Notes under the pieces: model-generated
Databases searched by the model: none
The model's input: only the letters and a program-made list of their open reading frames with translations
What the model was told of the DNA's origin: nothing
Made by a program: the position numbers and the translations under genes
Part shown: positions 27,073-35,832 of the stretch, in pieces
Layout of the letters: every line of letters starts with the position of its first letter
Position numbering within the stretch: position 1 is the stretch's first letter
Origin: Clostridia bacterium
GTDB lineage: Bacteria > Bacillota_A > Clostridia > Oscillospirales > CAG-272
NCBI GenBank assembly: GCA_017452945.1
Contig: JAFTLD010000019.1
Location: 5,037-69,036 of the forward strand
DNA length: 64,000 bases
Reading direction: 5' to 3'

Positions 27073-28551
27073 TCACAGAAGCTGCACACCACATGCATGC
27101 TCTCCTATGACAAAATTGGCGGATTCGGGCGAGGTGATGCGCTCACCGTTAAAATACAAGCCCTCGATACGAACGTTTTGTACACCGTGTGCTTGGTCAA
27201 GCCCACGGAATACCGAGCAAGGCATAGCCATGGGAGCGTCGGTCAGCACGTAAATATTCTTGAACAGGATATCGTGTACGCATCCGTGCAGGCCGTCCTT
27301 TGCAAACATCCCCATATCGTACAGTGCCACGTTGAGCAGCACGGGCTGCTGCGCGGTACTGCGGTATTCCTGCTCCTCGCTTTGCTGGTGCACGTCACTT
27401 TGCTGATACTGCGTGTACTCCACGCGGATATTCTCAAAGCAAACGTGATGGATCTCGGCGCGGTTATGGTGTTGGATATCCAACTGTATCGTTGAGCCGT
27501 GGATCACGTCGCAATCCGAGAACAGAATATGATAGAAGGCGGGCGCGTTGGTCTCCGCACCGATCTCAAGCGCTCTGCCCCAATCGCACCACAGCACGCA
27601 TCTCTCCACCGTGATATTACGGTTGCAATTCTCGTCCCAGCCGCAGATGCCCTTGATGACCATGCAATCATCAAAATTGCGCAAGAAGCAATTTCGTACG
27701 GTCACGTTGGAGCAGTTGAACAGATCGATTCCATCCGAGTTGTAACGCCACATGCCGATGGTTTTGACGTTCTCAAGATTTACGTTTTCACACCCTGCGG
27801 CAATGATGGCAAACGAGGCGCTGTCACGGCAGATCACGCCCTCAACCGAAACGTTTTTGCATCTGTAAAAGCGCAGATTACCGCGCAGCACGCGACGCGT
27901 GTGCATAAAGGTACGGATGCCCTGACTGTCACGCGGAACAGGCTTTTCATAGTCATATGCCAGAAGTGATGTATCGTCACTTCTTTCCTCGCGGCTGCCG
28001 TCTATGATACCGTGCCCGAGAATACGGATATTCTCGGCACAGATCGCGTAAAACGAGCCGTATACCACCGCACCCGCATCAATGTAGACGGTATCATTGT
28101 CGGTCAGCTCGATCGAGCCGATATGATGCTCGCCGCCCGCAAAACGATACGTCGTGCGCAGACCGTCGGTTTCCTTGATCGGGTTGACGAAAATATGCAG
28201 CGCATTGTGGTGTCCGTCCGCCTCTACCGTATACTGCCCACAGCCGGGCAGCGTAAAGGTGGCGGTGGCACCCTGCAGCTCGACCTTGACACCGCGCGAG
28301 AGCGGGCGCACCAACACCCTTGCAGGTGCAAAAGGCCAGGTCACGCTGATACTGATCTCCTCATCTGCTTCCAGAGATAAAAATCCCGAAAGCTCGGTTT
28401 GCTCCAAGGGGCGCTGATGCCCGGGCCAGGAGCGATTGAACGGCATGGCTGACACGCGTGCCGTATATAGCTTTGCTTTTCTTTGATTGACAGTGACGCT
28501 GCAGTCTTCATAAATCTGCTGTCCTACGGGAAATACGGGAATTCTTACCAT
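27073..28551 (-). CDS. GH28-like right-handed beta-helix protein (polygalacturonase-type)
   Basis: 492 aa without signal peptide. A beta-rich N-terminal domain (1-~145) precedes a parallel beta-helix made of NVSVEGVICRDS, NVNLENVKTIG and NVTVRNCFLRN-type coils. The catalytic region resembles GH28 and GH49: NSDGIDLFNC and NFDDCMVIKG give the Asp cluster. The substrate may be a pectin or other acidic polysaccharide fragment handled inside the cell. AGGTGAGG precedes the ATG by about ten bases. The 28552-28750 gap is AT-rich with no gene. Confidence 0.8.
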   Translation of the reverse strand: MVRIPVFPVGQQIYEDCSVTVNQRKAKLYTARVSAMPFNRSWPGHQRPLEQTELSGFLSLEADEEISISVTWPFAPARVLVRPLSRGVKVELQGATATFTLPGCGQYTVEADGHHNALHIFVNPIKETDGLRTTYRFAGGEHHIGSIELTDNDTVYIDAGAVVYGSFYAICAENIRILGHGIIDGSREERSDDTSLLAYDYEKPVPRDSQGIRTFMHTRRVLRGNLRFYRCKNVSVEGVICRDSASFAIIAAGCENVNLENVKTIGMWRYNSDGIDLFNCSNVTVRNCFLRNFDDCMVIKGICGWDENCNRNITVERCVLWCDWGRALEIGAETNAPAFYHILFSDCDVIHGSTIQLDIQHHNRAEIHHVCFENIRVEYTQYQQSDVHQQSEEQEYRSTAQQPVLLNVALYDMGMFAKDGLHGCVHDILFKNIYVLTDAPMAMPCSVFRGLDQAHGVQNVRIEGLYFNGERITSPESANFVIGEHACGVQLL

Positions 28552-28754
28552 AAGGGACTACCTCACCTTCTCAAAATTCGCGGTATATGAATACATCATT
28601 ATTATATCACGAATCAGCAGCAAATGCAACAACGACTTGCATAATTGTTATATAGATTGATCCCTTCACCTATATAGACGCATTTTTTCGAAAAAAGTCT
28701 CTCCTTTTTGCAAATTTTTTGCAAAAAATTTTTCCGTTCACAGCAAAATGAAAG

Positions 28755-28786
28755 CCGGACTTGCGCACACTTGTGTACAAGTCCGG
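28755..28786 (-). terminator. Terminator of the vanZ-like/lytTR/mutY operon
   Basis: CCGGACTTG (28755-28763) and CAAGTCCGG (28778-28786) form a 9-bp stem 23 bp past the mutY stop, with an extra inner pairing in the loop and a weak T tract. Confidence 0.7.
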
Positions 28787-28808
28787 TTTTGGAGTATGAA
28801 ATTGCGAT

Positions 28809-29867
28809 TCAGCCGTCCTGATTTTCCAGATACTCTCTGAAGACACGGTGCGCACCGGGGATGGGATACGTGCTGCCAAGCTCTGCGCGCGTGGCGGCAC
28901 ACAAGGGGGACAGTGCTTTGGCCACATCCTTGACGCGCACCAAATAGCCCGTCATGTGCCATTCCAGATGTGTGAAAATATGCTTGGCCGTGATCGGCTC
29001 ACCAACGTTTGTCACCTCAAAGCCCAGCTCGCTTACATGCTGCGCAGCCTGTGCCGCATCCAACACGCCCTCGGTCTGATAAAACTCATACATCCCGGCT
29101 AAAAGTCCCGTAGCGGGACGCTTGCGCAGCACGACTCTTTGGCCATCCCACAAAAGCAGCACGGTCATATCGATTCGTTTCCTCGGCTTAGCCTTGGAGC
29201 GCACGGGCAGCTCGTCTGCCCTTCCCTCGGCCAACGCCTTACAAAAGGCCTGCAACGGGCAAATATCGCACCTTGCCTCTCCTGCCGGCACGCAAACGGT
29301 TGCGCCCAACTCGATCAGCGCCTGCGTAAATTCCCCCGCATGCTCTGCGGGAATGATGGCTGCGACGTCCTCTCTCGCTATTTTCTGTACGGCAGGCTGC
29401 AGAATATCCTGCTCGCACCCGGTCAACCTTGCCCACACGCGCATGACGTTGCCGTCCACTGCGGGTGCGGGACGTCCGAACGCGATGGACGAGATAGCTC
29501 CCGCGGTATATGCTCCGATGCCGCAAAGCTTTTGCAGCTCCGCTGCGTCTGCGGGCAGCTCTGTGCCATACTCGGCACATATCTGCCTTGCTGCCTTTTG
29601 CAGATTGCGAGCGCGACTGTAATATCCCAACCCCTCCCACAGCTTGAGCAAGCGCTCCTCGGGCACCTCGGCAAGCGCGCGTACGTCGGGTAATTCACGC
29701 ATAAAGCGCTCAAAATACGGTTTGACCGCCTCCACGCGCGTTTGCTGCAGCATGATCTCGGAGATCCACACGCGATAAGGCGTGATCTCCCTTCTCCACG
29801 GCAGATCGCGTGCATTTTGCCGATACCAGATCAGCATCGGCTCTGCCAGCTCCTTTGCAAGTGCCAT
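28809..29867 (-). CDS. mutY: A/G-specific adenine glycosylase
   Basis: 352-aa DNA repair enzyme that removes adenine opposite 8-oxoguanine. The catalytic Glu is in WISEIMLQQTRVEAV, the helix-hairpin-helix is LCGIGAYTAGAI, and the catalytic Asp is in PAVDGNVMRVWARL. Four cysteines of the [4Fe-4S] loop lie around CVPAGEARCDICPLQAFC. The C-terminal NUDIX-like MutT domain (about 230-345) recognises 8-oxoG. It lies 3 bp behind the LytTR regulator gene, an unusual partner. Confidence 0.95.
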   Translation of the reverse strand: MALAKELAEPMLIWYRQNARDLPWRREITPYRVWISEIMLQQTRVEAVKPYFERFMRELPDVRALAEVPEERLLKLWEGLGYYSRARNLQKAARQICAEYGTELPADAAELQKLCGIGAYTAGAISSIAFGRPAPAVDGNVMRVWARLTGCEQDILQPAVQKIAREDVAAIIPAEHAGEFTQALIELGATVCVPAGEARCDICPLQAFCKALAEGRADELPVRSKAKPRKRIDMTVLLLWDGQRVVLRKRPATGLLAGMYEFYQTEGVLDAAQAAQHVSELGFEVTNVGEPITAKHIFTHLEWHMTGYLVRVKDVAKALSPLCAATRAELGSTYPIPGAHRVFREYLENQDG

Positions 29868-29870
29868 AGA

Positions 29871-30569
29871 TCAAAGCCCCGCGAATTTATCGCAAGCGAT
29901 CTTATACTGCGTGCGCGAGATCGGGATCAAATCCCCGTTACGCATGGTATATTCGCGATTGCTGATGCGGCTGGTATGCCGCAAATTGACGGTGTAAGAG
30001 CGATGGCAGCGAAAAAAGATATCCTGCGGCAGCTTTTCGCAAAACATCTCAAAGCTTCCCATAAAGGTATACTGTTGCCCGTCGCGCGCATACACGATAA
30101 TATCGTGTTTTTGGCTCTCCAGATACAGAATATCGTCATATTCCATCATGACCTGCCCCAATCTTCGGTCGTTGATCACAAGCCCCGGCTGCTTTTCCAT
30201 CTTTTCCAGACAGATCTGCACTGCTTTACGCAGCTTGACGGGATCAACGGGCTTGGTCAGATAGGTCAGCGGATAGACCTCGTAGGCATCCAGGGCAAAC
30301 TCAGCGCTGGACGTCATAAAAATAATATTGACGCGGCTGCCTGCACGGCGCAGCTCGCTTGCATATTCCAATCCCGTGCATTTGTCCATCACGATATCAA
30401 GAAGCAGCAGCGTATAATCGCACTTGCGCATAGCGGCACGCAGCTCCTCCACAGAGGAAAAGCAATCGGTACGGTGGGTGATTCCTTTTTCTTCCATGAC
30501 CTGATCCAAAAGCACCTTGGCCGTTTTGGCAAAAACAGCCTCGTCGTCACAAATTGCCGTATAAAACAT
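29871..30569 (-). CDS. LytTR family response regulator
   Basis: 232 aa. The receiver domain (1-~120) has acidic residues ICDDE, phospho-acceptor Asp in LLLDIVMD (about 58) and Lys in YLTKPV. The LytTR DNA-binding domain (~135-232) has YLESQKHDIIVYA and FFRCHRSYTVNLRHTSRIS. Such regulators bind paired direct repeats in promoters. No histidine kinase is adjacent, so it is an orphan within the window. AGGAGG ribosome site; 14 bp behind the VanZ-like gene. Confidence 0.92.
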   Translation of the reverse strand: MFYTAICDDEAVFAKTAKVLLDQVMEEKGITHRTDCFSSVEELRAAMRKCDYTLLLLDIVMDKCTGLEYASELRRAGSRVNIIFMTSSAEFALDAYEVYPLTYLTKPVDPVKLRKAVQICLEKMEKQPGLVINDRRLGQVMMEYDDILYLESQKHDIIVYARDGQQYTFMGSFEMFCEKLPQDIFFRCHRSYTVNLRHTSRISNREYTMRNGDLIPISRTQYKIACDKFAGL

Positions 30570-30583
30570 CCTTGCCTCCTAAA

Positions 30584-31273
30584 TCATTTTTGAAAATACT
30601 CCTGCCCCGGCAGGCAAAGCACCGCCTGCGCATACAAGCGCTTGACAAAGGGGATTTGCAAGATGCCCCACAAAAGCATCACACCGGAAAGGTTGAGAAT
30701 CACGTCGTCAACATCTCCGTTACCGCGCGCACTCAGATACTGTGCAAGCTCGACTGCAGCGATACATACGGCACTGATGCCCAGCACGGCATACCATTTG
30801 CCCGTCCATTTGGCACAAAGCGGTAAGAAAAGCGCAAACGGGCAAAACAGCACGAGATTGCCGCCCAGGTTCAAAAGTGCCAGACGAAATTGCGCAGGGC
30901 CGTCAAGCATGGTACCTGCAAACGCACCGATGCTGTGAAACGGAACGAGATTGAACACACGCTCGGCCTCCGGTTCGCGGTCAAACCACACGCTGTCAAA
31001 CAAAACCACGTCCAAAAGCAGCACGCAATAAAGTCCGAAGATCACCGCACAAGCGGGGAGCATGACGCGACGCGTGTGTGCCTCACCCACGCAGATCAGT
31101 CTGCCGCCAATATACAGCATCAGGCAAACAGGCAGCAGCCAGACCAGCTTGACAAAGGGCGAGAGCGTCAAAAGCGGCTCACACACGGCATACGCCACGC
31201 CAAGCACCGCCGCCGTGACAAACAGCGCCTTCCCCGGGCCGCCCCAAAGCGGCGTTTGCATCGCAGCCTTCAT
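30584..31273 (-). CDS. VanZ-like family membrane protein
   Basis: 229 aa with five or six membrane segments. VanZ-type features are FNLVPFHSIGAF, the LGNLVLFCPFA-like LGGNLVLFCPFALFLPL and the conserved GNGDVDDVILNLSGVMLL near the C-terminus (D-x-DDV-N). VanZ confers low-level teicoplanin resistance in enterococci; most relatives have unknown roles. ATG 31273 is preferred, with AAAGGGGAG six bases upstream, over ATG 31279 and an upstream non-ATG start. First gene of the operon with lytTR and mutY. Confidence 0.85.
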   Translation of the reverse strand: MKAAMQTPLWGGPGKALFVTAAVLGVAYAVCEPLLTLSPFVKLVWLLPVCLMLYIGGRLICVGEAHTRRVMLPACAVIFGLYCVLLLDVVLFDSVWFDREPEAERVFNLVPFHSIGAFAGTMLDGPAQFRLALLNLGGNLVLFCPFALFLPLCAKWTGKWYAVLGISAVCIAAVELAQYLSARGNGDVDDVILNLSGVMLLWGILQIPFVKRLYAQAVLCLPGQEYFQK

Positions 31274-31363
31274 ACGCATCTCCCCTTTCTGCACGGATAT
31301 GATTTATTATAACAGAAATACTTTGATTTGTCTACAAAATCGCAAGAAATTTCTCGCAAGGTC

Positions 31364-31392
31364 TTGACAAAAGCCGCGGTGCGTGCTACACT
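31364..31392 (+). promoter_or_regulatory. Promoter of the shikimate operon
   Basis: TTGACA (31364-31369), 17-bp spacer, TACACT (31387-31392). Transcription should begin near 31399, just ahead of the leader peptide. Confidence 0.85.
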
Positions 31393-31420
31393 TAACGTAT
31401 CAACCATAAGGAGAACTTGC

Positions 31421-31480
31421 ATGAAGCACCTGTTTGACAACAGCAACATTTTCCTTTATTATTATGCATTTGCCATGTAA
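31421..31480 (+). CDS. Aromatic amino-acid leader peptide
   Basis: A 19-residue open frame, MKHLFDNSNIFLYYYAFAM, ending in tandem TAA codons. AAGGAG (31408-31413) lies seven bases before the ATG. It has three Phe and three consecutive Tyr codons, six aromatic residues in 19, like the pheA leader of E. coli in design and even in the first residues MKH. It is too short to be an enzyme and lies between the promoter and the attenuator of the aro operon, so its translation most likely senses charged tRNA-Tyr and tRNA-Phe. Confidence 0.9.
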   Translation: MKHLFDNSNIFLYYYAFAM

Positions 31481-31565
31481 TAAGGGTATTTTTTGCTGCC
31501 ATGTCATACGCGATATCCGATGCAATTTCCGACACGCCGCAGTAAAAGCTGCGGTATTTTTATTT
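31441..31565 (+). promoter_or_regulatory. Four-segment transcription attenuator
   Basis: Segment 1 CAGCAA (31441-31446, inside the leader codons) pairs with segment 2 TTGCTG (31493-31498). Alternatively segment 2 TTTTGCTGC (31491-31499) pairs with segment 3 GCAGTAAAA (31539-31547), nine pairs including one G-U. Segment 3 CCGCAG (31537-31542) can instead pair with segment 4 CTGCGG (31549-31554), followed by TATTTTTATTTT: the terminator. A ribosome stalled on the Tyr codons (31457-31465) would cover segment 1, free segment 2 and allow antitermination. Confidence 0.8.
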
Positions 31566-31603
31566 TCAAACGATTTTTCAAGTACCCCAAGGAGGACACA
31601 ATC

Positions 31604-32617
31604 ATGATCGCTGTACTGAAGCCCGGAACGACCGAACAACAAATCCAAAGCCTGACAGACTGGATCCGCACCCAAGGACTGACCGTCCACCTCTCTGCAG
31701 GACGATACCAAACCATCGTAGGTCTTGTTGGCGATACCTCGCGCATTGACGAGGATCTTTTGGGCAGCCTTTCTTACGTGGAAACGGTCAAGCGTATCAG
31801 TGAGCCCTTCAAGAGCGCAAACAGAAAATTCCACCCCGATAACAGCATCATCCGCGCGGGTGACACCTTGGTGGGTGACGGCAATTTTGCCGTGATTGCA
31901 GGCCCTTGCTCTGTGGAGAGCGAGGAGCAGGTGGCAGAGATCGCGCGTGCGGTCAAGGCAAGCGGTGCAACCATGCTGCGCGGCGGTGCCTTCAAGCCCC
32001 GTACCTCCCCCTACGATTTCCAAGGCCTGAAGGCAGACGGCATTGAAATTTTGCTGCACGCCAAGCGCGAGACCGGCCTTCCCATCGTTTCCGAGATCAT
32101 GAACGCCAACCATCTTCCCATGTTCGAAGAGGTGGACGTGATTCAGGTAGGCGCGCGCAACATGCAAAACTTTGAGCTGCTCAAGGAGCTCGGAAAAACG
32201 CAGAAGACGATTCTGCTCAAGAGAGGTCTTGCCGCCACACTCAAGGAATTTCTGATGTCTGCCGAATACATCATGGCGGGCGGCAACGAAAACGTCATCC
32301 TTTGCGAGCGCGGCATCCGTACTTATGAAACCTACACCCGCAACACGCTGGATCTTTCCGCTGTTCCCGTGCTGCACGAGCTGACGCATCTGCCCGTGAT
32401 CGTGGACCCCAGCCACGCAACGGGATCTGCCAAGCTGGTAGAGCCCATGGCACTGGCTGCCGCTGCCGCAGGCGCGGACGGTCTGATGATCGAGGTACAC
32501 AACGATCCTACCCACGCCATGTGCGACGGTGCGCAATCGCTGACCCCCGCGCAATTTGACAAGACCATGCACCACGTGCGCCTTATACTGGACGCCGTTT
32601 CAGGCATTGAACACTGA
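31604..32617 (+). CDS. aroF: 3-deoxy-7-phosphoheptulonate synthase
   Basis: 337 aa. It condenses phosphoenolpyruvate and erythrose 4-phosphate, the first step of the shikimate pathway. An N-terminal ferredoxin-like domain (1-~70) as in Thermotoga DAHP synthase gives Tyr/Phe feedback sensing in relatives. The barrel has [45 protein letters not shown] and [12 protein letters not shown] 31604 has AAGGAGG about ten bases upstream. First structural gene after the attenuator; 19 bp before tyrA. Confidence 0.96.
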   Translation: MIAVLKPGTTEQQIQSLTDWIRTQGLTVHLSAGRYQTIVGLVGDTSRIDEDLLGSLSYVETVKRISEPFKSANRKFHPDNSIIRAGDTLVGDGNFAVIAGPCSVESEEQVAEIARAVKASGATMLRGGAFKPRTSPYDFQGLKADGIEILLHAKRETGLPIVSEIMNANHLPMFEEVDVIQVGARNMQNFELLKELGKTQKTILLKRGLAATLKEFLMSAEYIMAGGNENVILCERGIRTYETYTRNTLDLSAVPVLHELTHLPVIVDPSHATGSAKLVEPMALAAAAAGADGLMIEVHNDPTHAMCDGAQSLTPAQFDKTMHHVRLILDAVSGIEH

Positions 32618-32636
32618 ATTTTGAAGGAGAACCCAC

Positions 32637-33488
32637 ATGACCATCGGAATTTGCGGACTTGGGCTGATTGGCGGCTCGGCAGCCAAGGCTTACAAGCAAA
32701 ACGCCCCCGAAACCCGTGTTTTGGGGTATGATAAAAACCCCACCTCACAAAGCTACGCGCTGCTTTGCGGCATGATCGACGGCACACTGGACGACACCAC
32801 ACTGCCCGAATGTGACCTCGTATTGGTTGCGCTTTATCCCGACGCGGCTGTTTCTTACATACAAAATATCGCTCCCTTATTGAAAAAGGACTGCGTGCTC
32901 ATGGATCTTTGCGGTGTCAAGGAGCAGGTATGCGAGGCAGGATTTGCACTGGCTGAGCAATATGGCTTTTGCTTTGTGGGCGGCCACCCCATGGCAGGCA
33001 CGCACAATTCCGGCATCAAATACACAAGAGCCAATCTTTTTTCGGGTGCGCCTATGGTCATCGTGCCGCCCACTTACGAGGATATTGCCCTGCTTGACCG
33101 CATCAAGCACATGCTTTCGTCCATGGGCTTTGGCTCGATCACGGTCAGCACCGCCAAGGAGCACGACCGCATGATCGCCTTTACCTCGCAGCTGGCGCAC
33201 GTGGTTTCCAACGCTTACGTCAAAAGCCCTACCGCACGCTCGCACAAGGGCTTTTCCGCAGGCAGCTACAAGGACATGACGCGCGTAGCATGGCTGAACG
33301 AATACATGTGGAGCGAGCTTTTCTTGCAGAACAGCGAGCCCTTGCTTGAAGAAATTGACAGCCTGATCGCTTCGCTATCCGAATACCGCAACGCCATTGC
33401 AGCGAACGACAAGGACACCTTGCGCGACTTGCTTGCCGATGGCAGACGCGCAAAAGAACAGATTGACGGAAGGAAAACAAGCAAATGA
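32637..33488 (+). CDS. tyrA: Prephenate dehydrogenase
   Basis: 283 aa. It oxidatively decarboxylates prephenate to 4-hydroxyphenylpyruvate for tyrosine. The NAD site is [15 protein letters not shown] (4-18). Catalytic-domain signatures are [13 protein letters not shown] (the conserved His and the HPMAG loop) and [13 protein letters not shown]. No ACT or chorismate mutase domain is attached, and no pheA lies in this operon. The ATGA overlap with aroB implies coupled translation. Tyr control by the leader peptide is therefore logical. Confidence 0.95.
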   Translation: MTIGICGLGLIGGSAAKAYKQNAPETRVLGYDKNPTSQSYALLCGMIDGTLDDTTLPECDLVLVALYPDAAVSYIQNIAPLLKKDCVLMDLCGVKEQVCEAGFALAEQYGFCFVGGHPMAGTHNSGIKYTRANLFSGAPMVIVPPTYEDIALLDRIKHMLSSMGFGSITVSTAKEHDRMIAFTSQLAHVVSNAYVKSPTARSHKGFSAGSYKDMTRVAWLNEYMWSELFLQNSEPLLEEIDSLIASLSEYRNAIAANDKDTLRDLLADGRRAKEQIDGRKTSK

Positions 33489-34537
33489 CCACCATTACCG
33501 TACACGCCTCACAAACGTACAACGTGCATATCGGCTGCGGCCTTTTGGGCAAGGCGGGAGAGCTTAGCGCACAGGTGATCAAGCCCTGCCGCACACTGAT
33601 CCTGACCGACGACCACGTAGCTCCTTTATATGCCGACGCTCTTGCCTCCTCTCTTTCGGATGCGGGCTTTGTGCCCGAGGTTTACGTTGTGCCGCACGGT
33701 GAGGGCTCAAAATCGATTTCCACGCTGGGTGCTCTGCTTGAGCATCTGGCAGAAAACAAATACACGCGTACCGACGCGCTGTTTGCCCTTGGAGGCGGTG
33801 TGATCGGTGACCTTTGCGGCTTTGCAGCGTCTGTTTACCTGCGAGGCATTGCCTTTGTACAAATCCCCACCACGCTGCTTGCCTGCGTGGATTCCTCGGT
33901 AGGCGGCAAAACTGCCGTGAATCTGACTGCGGGTAAAAACCTGGCAGGCGCATTTTACCAGCCCCGACTGGTCGTTTGCGATCCCGACACGCTTTGCACG
34001 CTGCCCTCCGAGATCCTTGCCGATGGCTGTGCCGAAGTGATCAAATACGGGGTGATCAACGATTCCGTACTGTTTTCTTGGCTGCAGGACGGCATATCGC
34101 CCGCTTGTGAGCAGATCATTGCCCGCTGCGTGCAGAACAAGCGCGACGTTGTCGAAAAGGACGAATTTGACACGGGATTGCGCCAGCTTCTCAATCTGGG
34201 ACACACCGTGGCGCATGCCATTGAAAAGCGCTCGGATTTTGCCATTTCGCACGGCTCTGCCGTGGCTATTGGTACGGTGGCCATCATGCGCGCTGCCGTT
34301 GCGCAGGGTCTTTGCCCTGCCGCTGATTTGGACGCGCTGATCTCTCTGACCGCGCAACTCGGTCTGCCCGTCACCTGTCCTTACAGCGCACAAGAGCTGA
34401 CCCAAGCAGCGCTTTCGGATAAAAAGCGCACGGGCGGCAGCATCACGCTGGTGGTGCCTTACGGCATTGGCGACAGCCGCCTTTGCAAGATATCAACCGA
34501 CGACCTTTTGGCATGGGTTGCCAAGGGTATTGACTAA
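33485..34537 (+). CDS. aroB: 3-dehydroquinate synthase
   Basis: 350 aa, NAD- and metal-dependent cyclisation of DAHP to 3-dehydroquinate. Motifs: GEGSKSISTLGALLEHL, ALGGGVIGDLCGFAASVYLRG, QIPTTLLACVDSSVGGKTAVN, EVIKYGVINDSVLF, and the metal-binding LNLGHTVAHAIEK and FAISHGSAVAIG. The ATG lies inside the tyrA stop (ATGA); aroA follows after 11 bp. Confidence 0.96.
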   Translation: MTTITVHASQTYNVHIGCGLLGKAGELSAQVIKPCRTLILTDDHVAPLYADALASSLSDAGFVPEVYVVPHGEGSKSISTLGALLEHLAENKYTRTDALFALGGGVIGDLCGFAASVYLRGIAFVQIPTTLLACVDSSVGGKTAVNLTAGKNLAGAFYQPRLVVCDPDTLCTLPSEILADGCAEVIKYGVINDSVLFSWLQDGISPACEQIIARCVQNKRDVVEKDEFDTGLRQLLNLGHTVAHAIEKRSDFAISHGSAVAIGTVAIMRAAVAQGLCPAADLDALISLTAQLGLPVTCPYSAQELTQAALSDKKRTGGSITLVVPYGIGDSRLCKISTDDLLAWVAKGID

Positions 34538-34548
34538 GGGGGGCAGCC

Positions 34549-35820
34549 ATGCAAGTCACGCTGCACTCTCCCGCTCCGCGCGGTACGCTGCCATCATTCC
34601 CCTCCAAATCCGAGGCACACAGATACCTGATCTGTGCCGCCTTTGCAGACGCACCCACGCACATCGTATGTGCTGCTGCCAACGACGACATTGACGCCAC
34701 CGTTTCTTGCCTTTGCGCGCTTGGTGCAGACATCACCCGCACTGCGGACGGCTTTTCGGTGACCCCCATAAAAAGCTTTCCGGATACCGCCTCGATGGAT
34801 TGCGGTGAATCCGGCTCTACCTTGCGTTTTCTCTTGCCCGTAATCTGTGCGCTCGGCACGCACGCAAGCCTGACTTTGCACGGAAGACTGCCCGCGCGTC
34901 CGCTCTCGCCGCTCTACGAGCTGCTTTTGGAGAACGGGGCTTGCATCTCCCCCCAAGGCTCCAATCCCTTGGAGGTATCGGGCAAGCTCTGCGGCAGTGA
35001 TTTTTCCATTGCGGCCAACGTTTCCTCGCAATTCATCAGCGGACTTTTGTTCGCGCTGCCGTTGCTTGACCTTGATACCCCCTGCACGATTCGCTTGATC
35101 GGACAGATGGAGTCGCGTCCTTATCTGGATATGACGCTGGCCGCTCTTGCCATCTTTGGCGTAAAAGTAGCCGAGCAGAACGGTGTGCTGACCATCCCCG
35201 CGCACAGTCACTTTACCTCCCCCAGCACGCTTGTCGTGGGCGGTGACTGGTCGGGGGCAGCTCCTTGGCTTTGCATGGGCGCTGTCGGCAAGCATCCCAT
35301 TACGGTGACAGGCCTTGACACGGCATCGGGACAAGGAGATAAAGCCATTCTGTCCGTGCTTGCCGATATGGGAGCACGGGTCGATGCCGATCAAAGCACG
35401 ATCACAATCACGCCTTGCCAATTGCGCGGCATAGAGCTTGACGCCGCCAACATCCCCGATCTCGTCCCCGTTATCGCGGCAACAGCCGCGCTGTCCGAGG
35501 GGACGACGCACATTACGGGCGCGGCAAGGCTGCGCATCAAGGAATCCGACAGACTGATGACAACAACAGCCGTGCTGCGTGCTTTGGGCGCAGATATTCA
35601 AGAAACCCAAGATGGCCTGATCATCCACGGCAAGCCCACGCTTTCGGGCGGTGCGGTCGATGCCTTTGGCGACCACCGCATTGCCATGACCGCTGCGGTT
35701 GCCGCTCTTGGCTGCCAAGCGCCCGTCACGATTGATGGCGCACAAGCGGTTGCCAAATCCTACCCCACCTTCTGGGAGCAGCTTTCTCTGCTTTGCACAG
35801 AGGGTACGGTGATTTTCTGA
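34549..35820 (+). CDS. aroA: 5-enolpyruvylshikimate-3-phosphate synthase
   Basis: 423 aa, the two-domain inside-out alpha/beta barrel that transfers enolpyruvate from PEP to shikimate 3-phosphate. Motifs: PSKSEAHRYLICAAFA (Lys/Ser substrate residues), MDCGESGSTLRFLLPV (usually LDxGNSGTT-type or CGESGST class), QFISGLLFALPL, GQMESRPYLDMT, and RIKESDRLMTTTAVLRALG. AAGGGGGGC precedes the ATG. The GESGST form differs from the E. coli-type GNAGTAMRP loop and matches Firmicute sequences. Confidence 0.96.
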   Translation: MQVTLHSPAPRGTLPSFPSKSEAHRYLICAAFADAPTHIVCAAANDDIDATVSCLCALGADITRTADGFSVTPIKSFPDTASMDCGESGSTLRFLLPVICALGTHASLTLHGRLPARPLSPLYELLLENGACISPQGSNPLEVSGKLCGSDFSIAANVSSQFISGLLFALPLLDLDTPCTIRLIGQMESRPYLDMTLAALAIFGVKVAEQNGVLTIPAHSHFTSPSTLVVGGDWSGAAPWLCMGAVGKHPITVTGLDTASGQGDKAILSVLADMGARVDADQSTITITPCQLRGIELDAANIPDLVPVIAATAALSEGTTHITGAARLRIKESDRLMTTTAVLRALGADIQETQDGLIIHGKPTLSGGAVDAFGDHRIAMTAAVAALGCQAPVTIDGAQAVAKSYPTFWEQLSLLCTEGTVIF

Positions 35821-35832
35821 AAGGAGACGAAT

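Noticed and set aside
31364..31603. T-box riboswitch upstream of aroF
   Set aside because: No T-box sequence or specifier stem is visible; the leader peptide with alternative hairpins explains the region.
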